A stretch of DNA of 12,277 nucleotides, taken from contig JANBQS010000771.1 in assembly GCA_027577415.1 (NCBI GenBank), positions 1 to 12,277 of the forward strand, read 5' to 3'. The notes beneath the pieces are model-generated. The model was not told the DNA's origin and did no database searches. It saw only the letters and a program-made list of their open reading frames with translations. Shown here one piece after another: positions 1-6,918 of the stretch. How positions within the stretch are numbered: the stretch's first letter is position 1; each line of letters begins with the position of its first letter. The translations under genes and the position numbers were made by a program. This DNA is from Coemansia sp. RSA 922 (lineage: Eukaryota; Kickxellomycota; Kickxellomycetes; Kickxellales; Kickxellaceae).

Positions 1-950
1 TTTACTAAAATACAAAGACGTAAGGACTGGTGAACTTAGGCGTTAGCCGCAAACAACTCGCATACTCCAAACCTACACACTATATCTATTCTATATTCTA
101 TACGCTCTAGCTTGTGATGCTCACTAAGTAACAATCTCTAACTGCTTCTTTGGCAGCTTTAAATGTACGGCCAACAAAGCCCTTGTCTATACCTACTATT
201 ACACAAATAAATGCTACTGCTGGGTAATTAGTTAGGCATTCATCAGCTTTACTCTTACTATCAACTTTACATCCACCAATTTCGAATTCAGGCATTTTGC
301 TGGAAATTTAGCTCAACAAATGTGTGTGAGAATAAATTGATGTGATGAGAAGCAGATGGGAGAAATAAAGAAAAGAAGAGCTGAAGTTGTTCTTAATAAG
401 ATTATTATATATTTTTTGAAAGGTCAACTGATTGGAGGTGAGAGCACCAAGCTGTGCACTTTTCAGCCCAATTTCTCCTCTAGCAATCAGCAAGCAGCAG
501 TAGCAGCAATAATTGCCTTTCTTAGCATCAAAGGGCTTTTATGTCTTGAGTGGCATTATGTATGAGTCTCCACAATTTATTGGTACCAGTAAATGCAAAA
601 ATAGGCGTTCAAGTAGCCCATTGAAAGGGCGCAAACATGGATGAAGCTATAAACAACACTAGTATGCGTCATAAGTGGATATGTATGTTAGGAAGAAGAC
701 TGTGATAGATATGATATTGTGACAATATCAGATGAGCTCAGCCATTTATATCGGTGATATTCATTAAACATTGCTCAGTTATGTGTGCATAGGGGACAGC
801 TTCACGTTACTAAAAAGCTCCTGTCTCTAGCTTTCTTGTGATGTGAGATGCGTTACTTGTAGTTTAAAGGTGCATGGGTAGTACAAATAGCAAGGGGGCT
901 ATATGGATATATTGCTATTATTAGCACAAAAAAAAGTGAATATATAAAAG
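1..950. other. AT-rich intergenic region without a defensible gene
   Basis: About 950 bp with frequent stops in all frames. The only ATG-initiated frame worth naming is a 62-codon minus-strand ORF at 107-295. It starts directly after a 3'-splice-site-like TTTCCAG, with a possible branch-point CTAA a few bases before that, so it could be a last exon. I recognise no domain in it and found no convincing donor site upstream. The region also holds a perfect 19-bp palindrome at 712-730. The part next to 951 should contain the 3' UTR of the minus-strand gene that ends there. Confidence 0.6.
712..730. repeat. 19-bp perfect palindrome (dyad)
   Basis: TGATATTGT-G-ACAATATCA has two 9-bp arms around a single central G. 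A further half-site TGATATT lies at 755-761. Such a short spacer suits a dimeric DNA-binding protein better than a stem-loop. No gene start lies nearby, so its role is unknown. Confidence 0.6.
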
Positions 951-2351
951 TTAGAACATGGCAACAGCGACGTGGATTATGACAGCCAGCAACACTGCAG
1001 CTCCCAAGAATTCTTGCTGAATAGCAGGAACTGCGGAGCTTTCATTTTCACCACGTGGTGCAGCAGCCGAAGAGGCAGGCAACTCGCTTTCCTGCGAATT
1101 CTGAGATTGCCTTGGCTTGGATATGCTCGCGACTCCGACAACATCTGGTGCGGTTCCGACAACGTCTGGTGCGGCTCCAACTGTATCTGGAGCGGCTCCA
1201 CCTGTAGCCTTGGCAGCACTAGCGCCCGCCTTATTATTGGCACTTGCTGTGGGCTTGGCGTGCTCATTGTTGGGCATTGAGCCTGCGAATCCAGTTGCTG
1301 AGGCGACATGGGGTAAATTTGCGCTAGAGTCCCTACCAAGACCGGCCATATTGACTGAGAGCTCGGCGGAGGGGAAGGTAAATTTGTCAATATCCTCGGG
1401 CTTGAACACAGACATGTTGGCTTTGGCGAACATCAGCGGCTTGAGTTTCACAGGGCCTGTTGGTTTCGACGCCGATTCCACGGATACAGAGCGAGACGAC
1501 TGCTCAGTGGGCGTAGCCGCAATAGAAATGCTGCTCACAGCCGACTGTGGCTGGGCAGGAGGAGGAGGAGGTGGTTGCTGCTGTTGTTGTTGCGGCGCGA
1601 CTGAGAGTGCGGTGGGCTTGGTTGCCACGTCGCCTCCTTCATCTTCAAAGACGTCGTCCTCGCGAATACCTTGCATGGCGTCAGATTTCCCAGCGACCAT
1701 AGGCTGAACAGAAGAGGCAGTCATGGGCTGCGGTGGTGGCCTGGGCGCCGTGGCCATTACAAGAACGGTGCTCGTCAGAATGGCGTTGTTTTGTATAATT
1801 GTGGTTTCAGGAGCTGCGGCAGCGCTGGCGACTGAAGCGGGAATTTGAGGCGGAGGAATTGCAGCAGCAGCAACAGCGGGTTGGGCTGGCACCATCTGAG
1901 GCGGCGGCGGTGATGGTGGTTGTGGAGGCTGCATTGGCATCGTTGGCGGATTGGGTCTAATCGCGGGTGGAATCTGCACGCTGGGATTCACTACGACTGG
2001 CGGCGCAACGAGCAAGCCAGGCCGAGGCTCACGCGCTGGCGCAAGTGGTACAGCTACAGGGCGGCCTGGTGGTGGGCCAGACATAGCGGCGATATTCGGC
2101 GGAGCTATAATCGACGCAGGTCTGGGAGCCGACGGTGGAAAGAGCGGGGCCTCGGCAAAGGTTTCCAGCGCTGCTACGGGATGGAACATTATCGGCTGCT
2201 GCTGCTCTAGTTCCTCGTGTTGTTGTTGTTGCGGGTGGTATGGCATCATTGGCTGCTCTGCCATCGATTGGATTCCGTATTGCTGGGGCTCCATTCGGTC
2301 AGGCTTGTCGACGTGTTCCTCCGACATGCGGTGATCGATATTATTGTTATT

Positions 2352-2382
<31 letters not shown>

Positions 2383-2564
2383 GCTGTGTACAAGCCGTCA
2401 GCATTGGGCCGAGCGCTGGGATCAAAGCCTTGGATGCCACGCGAAGAAAACGCCTCGCTGACTGCGCCCTTGTCTAGTCCGACTGGCACGCTGAAAAAAG
2501 TCCTTCCCGCCGCCGCAACAGCTGTAGTGGCGAGAAATATCGCCGAGATGTTTACACCATGCAT
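951..2564 (-). CDS. Pro/Gln/Ala-rich cell-surface protein, probably GPI-anchored
   Basis: A 537-residue protein of unknown function. The frame opens further upstream at a TTG (2585), but the first ATG at 2564, in an AAAATG context, gives a plausible signal peptide (residues 1 to about 19, hydrophobic core SAIFLATTAVAAA). Next come 14 consecutive Asn (62-75), short Gln runs near 112-123, long Pro-rich stretches, a Gln6-Pro6 tract near 322-335, and an ordered-looking basic/hydrophobic block near 367-407 that contains FAKANMSVFKPEDIDKF. A 7-residue repeat of the form A-P-D-x-V-G-x occupies about 455-478. The last 19 residues are a hydrophobic tail (FLGAAVLLAVIIHVAVAMF) after a small-residue stretch ESSA, as in GPI-attachment signals. 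A membrane anchor of another kind is possible. It is the last of three minus-strand genes with signal-type N-termini. Confidence 0.75.
1132..1209 (-). repeat. 21-bp tandem repeat inside the surface-protein gene
   Basis: Three full 21-bp units (1132-1152, 1153-1173, 1174-1194) plus a partial fourth encode A-P-D-x-V-G-x heptads on the minus strand. The units differ at several bases, so this is not a recent perfect expansion. Confidence 0.8.
2340..2381 (-). repeat. Trinucleotide microsatellite encoding Asn14
   Basis: Fourteen in-frame Asn codons, mostly AAC with AAT towards the downstream end, make a (GTT)n tract on the plus strand. The length is a multiple of three, so the frame is kept. Slippage would change only the poly-Asn length. 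Confidence 0.95.
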
Positions 2565-2667
2565 TTTCGTTAATAAAACAATCAATAATGACGAGAGATA
2601 AATGATAACGCAACGGCTAAAAAAAGAAAAGCAAAAGACGGCAAGAAACTTGCGGGCATCCTCCGGC

Positions 2668-2678
2668 TATAAAATATA
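2668..2678 (-). promoter_or_regulatory. TATA-like element upstream of the 951-2564 gene
   Basis: TATATTTTATA on the minus strand, about 104 nt upstream of the ATG at 2564, within a GC-richer context. Spacing and composition fit a fungal core promoter. Assignment is by position only. Confidence 0.4.
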
Positions 2679-2860
2679 CCAAAACGGCGCTTTGGTATTA
2701 GAAATAAACCAGCGCGCTCTCTCGCTAACACAAGAGTCACAGAAATAGAGTCTAGTTGCTACTACGGCACTCGACTTTTTTTTTTTCTTACCCTATTTTC
2801 TTTCACGCCCTCCCCACACAAAAACACGATACCAAAAAAAAGTTACTCCAGTTTAAATAT

Positions 2861-2866
2861 TTTATT
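2861..2866 (-). terminator. Poly(A) signal AATAAA for the 2937-3668 gene
   Basis: A minus-strand AATAAA lies about 70 nt downstream of the TGA at 2937. It forms one arm of a near-palindrome at 2861-2877 around TTCGCGAA, with an AATAAA also on the plus strand. Confidence 0.45.
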
Positions 2867-2936
2867 CGCGAAATAAAAAAAATGTAAGCAGTAAAGTTAA
2901 GCTGCCACCACTATCCCCGCACACGGGTCCCGAGTT

Positions 2937-3668
2937 TCAGAGCGAAAAATAGCCCACGCTAATGAGTGCCAATCCGCCAGCCTTCCACACCCCGGCAAGA
3001 GCTGAATTCTTTAGCGAGAACCCGCCATCTGACTCGTCGTCGCCAAATCGATTAAGCATACCTGGCTGTCGCTGGCTTGTTGATGACTGCTGCGGCTTGG
3101 CAGCGCCCTTTTTATTGCTTTTGGTAGCACTGGTTTCGACGTCGTCAAACACTGTCGCTGTTTTGACGTGGTTTGTAACTACTGTTCTTGTCTTGCGCAC
3201 GCCATTTGCTGGTTTTGGTTGGTCGTGCGGCTCTACGTCATTAGCCTCCTTGTTTTGCTCTTGCTGCTGCTGATGTTGTTGTTGTTGTTGCCGTTGCGCT
3301 GGTGAAGATGCCGCCCGCCCTTCTATATGCTGACTGCTGGCGATTGGTCCACTGCCATTGGCAACTATAGGCTTTGAATGGGGCTGGTTGGCGGCGGCAA
3401 TTGCAGCGGTACCAACATCTTCAATGCGAGCTGTGGGCCGAGGTTTGTCTGGAGTTGCTGCAGCGGCAGTAGCGGCAGTAGCGACAGCAGCAGGAGGGGC
3501 AATCAGCTGTGCGACGTCAATAAACTCGGGCATATTGGTATTGCCATCGGCACGAGAGAGTAGATGGGCGGGCATCCGCTCGGGATGAGCTGGACCACTA
3601 GCAGCTGATACAGCCTGCCCTGTCAAGCAAAGAGTGATAAATGACAACGGAAAAGTTAGAAGACGCAT
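2937..3668 (-). CDS. Small Ala/Gln-rich secreted or GPI-anchored protein
   Basis: A 243-residue protein of unknown function. The frame extends upstream only to a TTG (3698). The ATG at 3668 gives a classic signal peptide, MRLLTFPLSFITLCLTGQAVSA, with likely cleavage near residue 22. An Ala/Thr-rich segment (58-93) follows, then a Gln-rich stretch (127-138) and a charged Lys/Arg/Asp-rich disordered part (139-217). The final 23 residues run from N221-S-A, a possible GPI omega site, into a short hydrophobic tail (AGGLALISVGYFSL). The tail contains Lys229, so GPI anchoring is less certain than in its downstream neighbour. It shares with that neighbour the order signal peptide, Gln-rich disorder, hydrophobic tail and the same strand. 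I see no convincing residue-level alignment, so common ancestry is only possible. Confidence 0.7.
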   Translation of the reverse strand: MRLLTFPLSFITLCLTGQAVSAASGPAHPERMPAHLLSRADGNTNMPEFIDVAQLIAPPAAVATAATAAAATPDKPRPTARIEDVGTAAIAAANQPHSKPIVANGSGPIASSQHIEGRAASSPAQRQQQQQHQQQQEQNKEANDVEPHDQPKPANGVRKTRTVVTNHVKTATVFDDVETSATKSNKKGAAKPQQSSTSQRQPGMLNRFGDDESDGGFSLKNSALAGVWKAGGLALISVGYFSL

Positions 3669-3820
3669 GTTTACTTGTAATAAAAAATAGCAAGGCAAAA
3701 TAAAAAAAAATAATAGTTTAAAGAAAAGGTTAAAGGTGGGTTACATGCTGGCCTCATTCATCAAGGTCTTTGCAAGCCGAGACAATATAAATGTCTAGTT
3801 GTGTGTGTGGAGAAGGCTCT

Positions 3821-3839
3821 TTTATTATTATTATTATTG
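3821..3839. repeat. (TTA)n microsatellite including a minus-strand AATAAA
   Basis: Short TTATTATTATTATTATT tract. On the minus strand it reads as AAT repeats ending in AATAAA, about 100 nt downstream of the 3924 stop, so it may double as the polyadenylation region of the 3924-4388 gene. A run of about 16 A lies nearby at 3870-3886. Confidence 0.5.
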
Positions 3840-3923
3840 AAAATGGTGTAGCCACGCGGTCTATTAGACCAAAAAAAAAAAAAAAAGTTCTACATCTCCG
3901 CACAAAATTAAAGTGTATATTGC

Positions 3924-4388
3924 TTAGGCCGCGCCAATTGTCAGACGGCTTGAAACCTGCAGCGAGATAATTTCAGCGGACACACGGTCCAGATACAAGA
4001 TATCCCGCACAAACTGCTGTTGCGCACCACCGCCCCACAGGCTGCTGCTGCGCTGGTACTGGAAAATAAACAGGAAAGTAGTGGTCGAGACCTTGGCCAA
4101 GTAGAACTGGCCTATACCGTCAGTAATATACTTTACAGAGCGTGTGGCCTTGTAGTAGATGCTGACCCAGCCAGACACAATGCTGGGACCCGAAGCGACG
4201 GTGAATGGCACTTGGATGAGGAAATCGGGTGTCTCAATGGCAATGTCGATCAGCGCCGGTCCAGCTGCTGGCTTATAGGGTACAGCTGCTTCCGCTGTAG
4301 TCGAGGAGGTTGGAATCGCAATAAAGAGTTGGAGCGTAACTGCTAGAATGAGTATGCCAACCAGGCGTCCCAGCAGCGTTGCTTGCAT
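3924..4388 (-). CDS. Small signal-anchor/secreted protein, possibly LEA-2-like
   Basis: A 154-residue protein. An in-frame ATG exists upstream at 4505, but the ATG at 4388 starts directly at a hydrophobic segment (residues 4-25, LLGRLVGILILAVTLQLFIAI). A TTTAAATA element (4492-4499) also falls inside the longer version, which favours the short start. After a Ser/Thr/Ala linker (27-43), residues 45-150 look all-beta: a PDF motif (54-56), VSIYYKATRSV (76-86), a GIGQFYLAKVSTTTF stretch (91-105), then a C-terminal part rich in hydrophobic beta strands. One N-terminal membrane segment followed by this pattern resembles plant LEA-2/NHL and fungal vacuolar Tag1-type domains. That is inference from pattern, and no catalytic residues are visible. 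It is divergently transcribed from the dioxygenase gene. Confidence 0.65.
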   Translation of the reverse strand: MQATLLGRLVGILILAVTLQLFIAIPTSSTTAEAAVPYKPAAGPALIDIAIETPDFLIQVPFTVASGPSIVSGWVSIYYKATRSVKYITDGIGQFYLAKVSTTTFLFIFQYQRSSSLWGGGAQQQFVRDILYLDRVSAEIISLQVSSRLTIGAA

Positions 4389-4737
4389 GTCTAGTTTGTT
4401 CAGATTAGGTCTGTTGAGTATGTACTTGAAGCGTATAAAGCAGAGAGGACGAGAGTAAAATGTGTTTGCTGCTGTGGTACAAACATCCATGTATTTAAAG
4501 CACATTGAGTATCAGAGACATTGCTTTAGATTTAAACATGTTTTGATGTAACTGTATCTGTTCGATGAATAGATGAATGGATAGATGTCGCTGCTGATGA
4601 GCTGAGCCGCTTTGCAATGCATGTTGCAGCACTACTCACGTGGCACAATCAGATTCGGCATGTCCACATGTAGTACTTTCACTCATTTTCTTTGTCTCTT
4701 TCTCTTTCTCGCTTTACTCAAGTCTTTAATATTTCTC
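4389..4737. promoter_or_regulatory. Divergent promoter region
   Basis: A ~350-bp spacer between the minus-strand gene (ATG 4388) and the plus-strand dioxygenase (ATG 4738). It contains a minus-strand TATA-like TTTAAATA at 4492-4499, an ATGCAT core at 4618-4623, and a pyrimidine-rich tract (CTTT/CTC repeats, about 4688-4716) just before the dioxygenase ATG, typical of fungal 5' leaders. An open frame extends into this spacer ahead of 4738 but would add a hydrophobic stretch foreign to the enzyme family. Confidence 0.5.
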
Positions 4738-5616
4738 ATGTTTACTGATACGCACTTGGACGTTTTTCGGCGCGATGGCTGCGCAGTCATCACCGACTTT
4801 ATCTCGCCTGAGCAGGTCGCTACTCTGCGGCAGAGAATTGACGAGCTCTTACGGTCGTTTGATCCAGAGAACCACCCGCTGACGACCTTTGCTACGGGCC
4901 AAAGTCAGCAGCAGCAGCCAGATATGCACATTGGCGACGAGTACTTTTTTGAGTCTGCCGACAAGACGAGCTTCTTCCTCGAAGAGGGCGCCATAGATAG
5001 CAGCAGCGGGCGCCTGACAGTCGACGCTCCGCGCGCCATAAACAAGATTGGGCATGGCCTGCACTTGACAGAGCGCGTGTTTACACAGCTCACACACAGC
5101 GCGCAGGTCAAGGACATTGCGCTAAAGCTCGAGTACAAGGACCCGCGCGTGCTGCAGTCGATGGTAATATGCAAGCAGCCCGGAATTGGCGGAGCTGTGC
5201 CATGGCACCAAGACTCGACGTTTCTCTTTACGCAGCCACTCTCTGCCTGCGGCTTTTGGCTGGCGCTTGAGGACTGCACTTTGGACAACGGATGCCTCGA
5301 GTACATCCCCGGCTCGCACCTCACGACGCCCGTCACTAGGCGGTTTGTGCGCAAGCAAGACAACAGCGGCACAGAGATGGTCAGCATTGCTCCAGATGAT
5401 GCGGAGATGGAGGGCGTTGGCGGCAACGGCGTGCCTATCGAAGTAGCGGCTGGGTCGCTGGTGCTTATCAACGGCCAAGTGCTCCACCGCTCGTCGCACA
5501 ACTACTCGGCAAAGTCACGCTGGATATACACGTTCCACATTGTCGAGGGCGCGGCGGAGTACGACCAGCGCAACTGGCTGCAGATGCCAGCCGGCGCAGA
5601 GCTGACAAAGCTCTAA
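4738..5616 (+). CDS. PHYHD1-type Fe(II)/2-oxoglutarate dioxygenase (phytanoyl-CoA dioxygenase family)
   Basis: A 292-residue soluble enzyme that matches phytanoyl-CoA dioxygenase domain-containing protein 1 over its full length, including size (about 291 residues in animals). Visible hallmarks are the N-terminal FRRDGCAVITDF, the INKIGHGLH block, and WHQD with predicted iron ligands His157 and Asp159. ALEDCTLDNGCLEYIPGSH and GSLVLINGQVLHRS follow, with the third iron ligand His250, and then Arg261 in KSRW, the expected 2-oxoglutarate salt bridge. Family members couple oxidation of 2-oxoglutarate to hydroxylation of a substrate that is not settled for PHYHD1; animal PHYHD1 is not active on phytanoyl-CoA. 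ATG 4738 was chosen because it puts the FxxDG motif at the usual distance from the start; upstream ATGs add a non-family hydrophobic segment. The C-terminus ends in TKL, a weak PTS1-like tripeptide. Confidence 0.93.
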   Translation: MFTDTHLDVFRRDGCAVITDFISPEQVATLRQRIDELLRSFDPENHPLTTFATGQSQQQQPDMHIGDEYFFESADKTSFFLEEGAIDSSSGRLTVDAPRAINKIGHGLHLTERVFTQLTHSAQVKDIALKLEYKDPRVLQSMVICKQPGIGGAVPWHQDSTFLFTQPLSACGFWLALEDCTLDNGCLEYIPGSHLTTPVTRRFVRKQDNSGTEMVSIAPDDAEMEGVGGNGVPIEVAAGSLVLINGQVLHRSSHNYSAKSRWIYTFHIVEGAAEYDQRNWLQMPAGAELTKL

Positions 5617-5690
5617 GAAGTGCATTCTTTTTTATACAGGACTAGGGTAGAGCGGAATACATTCTTTGTGGCATTACTAATCGGAGATTG

Positions 5691-5696
5691 AATAAA
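5691..5696 (+). terminator. Poly(A) signal AATAAA for the dioxygenase
   Basis: AATAAA lies 75 nt after the TAA at 5616 and about 70 nt before the next ATG, followed by T-rich sequence. This fits separate transcripts for the two co-directional genes. Confidence 0.55.
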
Positions 5697-5767
5697 GACT
5701 CCCTTTTTTCCTTCCCAAACTAATTTTTTTTTCCGTACCACTCACTCGTCAGCATCAAGTAATATCC

Positions 5768-6715
5768 ATGTCATTATTCTCGAGCTGCGCCGTCGATAAG
5801 CTGCGTGTCGGCTGGATTGGGCTGGGCGCCATGGGCGGGGAGATGGCTCGCAACTTGCAAGCGCACCGCACGGCGCTTGGCCTGTCGCCCATTAGTGTCT
5901 ACAACCGCACGGCGTCCAAATGCGACGCAGTGACTAAGCTTGGGGCCCAGGCGTGTGGATCGGCGTCGGATGTCGCCAATGCCAGCGACGTCGTGTTTCT
6001 GTCATTATTCGATGGCGACGCAGTGAAGTCAGTAGTCGCAGAGATCCTTGGCAACAGCGCCACTGGTATGCAGCCCCTGCTGATTGCCGACTTGACGACT
6101 GTGCATCCGGACAGCACGCAGTGGGTGCTTGATGAACTCGATCGCCGTCGTCGCGAGTGTGCATTGCCGAGGCCAGTGGAGTTTAGCCAGACGCCGGTCT
6201 GGGGCGCACCGCCGGCGGCCAGGGCGGCAAGGCTGGTGTTTGTCAGCAGCGGCGCATCGCGCTCCGTTCTCGAGTCGCTGGCAGTGCCTGCGTTCGCGCG
6301 TGCTGCGATAGACTGCGGCGACGACGTAGTGCGTGCGGCTAAATTCAAGATCCTGGGCAACTTTATGATTGCATCAACCGTCGAGACACTCGGCGAGGCT
6401 ATGGCGGTGGCAGAAGAGACGGGGATTGGGCGCGAGTTGTATTTGGAGTTTGTCAAAGAGATGTTCCCCATCCCTCCAGCTGTTGGATATGCGACCAAGA
6501 TGACTGAAGAACGCGGTGAGGCGTCAAAGACCAATGTTGGATTCACTGTGCGCGGTGGCATAAAAGATGTTGGCTATGCTATCGATTTGGCAAAGAGCGT
6601 TGGAATGCGACTACCAATTGCTGAGCTCGCCTTGGAACACTTGCAATGGGTCAACGACAAGGGAGATCCAAACTGGGATTGGTCTAGTCTGGCGTTTGCC
6701 CTGCGCAAGAAATAA
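5768..6715 (+). CDS. 3-hydroxyisobutyrate dehydrogenase-like NAD(P) oxidoreductase
   Basis: A 315-residue beta-hydroxyacid dehydrogenase. The N-terminal Rossmann domain opens with VGWIGLGAMG (GxGxxG at 18-23). ADLTTVHPDST matches the substrate/cofactor loop, and TPVWGAPPAARAARLVFV replaces the usual PVSGG block as in fungal members. AAKFKILGNFM places the catalytic lysine at Lys194, with GN where the bacterial enzymes have NN. The all-alpha C-terminal domain carries VETLGEAMAVAEETGIG and KDVGYAIDLAKSVGMRLPIAE. The family oxidises or reduces 3-hydroxy acids with NAD(P); the true substrate here cannot be read. There is no obvious mitochondrial presequence, since only 13 residues precede the Rossmann strand, so a cytosolic enzyme is likelier than the valine-pathway enzyme. 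The ATG is the natural start, 151 bp after the dioxygenase stop. Its stop lies inside the first of three tandem repeats. Confidence 0.9.
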   Translation: MSLFSSCAVDKLRVGWIGLGAMGGEMARNLQAHRTALGLSPISVYNRTASKCDAVTKLGAQACGSASDVANASDVVFLSLFDGDAVKSVVAEILGNSATGMQPLLIADLTTVHPDSTQWVLDELDRRRRECALPRPVEFSQTPVWGAPPAARAARLVFVSSGASRSVLESLAVPAFARAAIDCGDDVVRAAKFKILGNFMIASTVETLGEAMAVAEETGIGRELYLEFVKEMFPIPPAVGYATKMTEERGEASKTNVGFTVRGGIKDVGYAIDLAKSVGMRLPIAELALEHLQWVNDKGDPNWDWSSLAFALRKK

Positions 6716-6827
6716 TAGTAATAAAAAAATGAAGAAATGTCTATTTAAGAAAAATAACAGTAATAAAATATTGAAGGAATGTTTACTCAAGAAAAAGTAG
6801 TAATAAAATTGAAGGGTTGTTTATTTA
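6708..6827 (+). repeat. Three tandem imperfect ~40-bp repeats at the gene's 3' end
   Basis: Adjacent copies at 6708-6747, 6748-6789 and 6790-6827 follow the pattern AGAAAAA, then AGTAATAAAA, then TTGAAGGAATGTTTATTTA, with small indels. Every copy carries TAATAAA. The first copy includes the last lysine codons and stop of the dehydrogenase, so the repeats form its stop codon and 3' UTR. Confidence 0.85.
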
Positions 6828-6918
6828 GTAAAGAATGCGCTGCACTCTTGTTTAGCTATAGATAGTTAGATAAAGAGAAAGAGTTATTTATAAAAAGGAA
6901 AGAGAGCCAGGCTTACTC

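Noticed and set aside
570..640. T-arm-like GGCGTTCAAGTAGCC suggesting a tRNA
   Set aside because: No acceptor stem or D-arm/anticodon arm can be paired around it.
2217..2601. Plus-strand frames with poly-Leu or poly-Val across the microsatellite
   Set aside because: They are other-frame readings of the Asn14 tract. No credible start and no other protein-like content.
4612..4737. N-terminal extension of the dioxygenase with a hydrophobic segment
   Set aside because: The frame opens at TTG, the added stretch is a pyrimidine-rich leader, and the family N-terminus begins at the ATG at 4738.
4905..5501. 198-codon minus-strand frame over the dioxygenase
   Set aside because: An antisense shadow created by GC-rich third positions. 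The plus strand carries a complete enzyme family match.
5899..6561. 220-codon minus-strand frame over the dehydrogenase
   Set aside because: Same reason: the plus-strand frame has the Rossmann motif and catalytic lysine, while the antisense frame has no recognisable domain.
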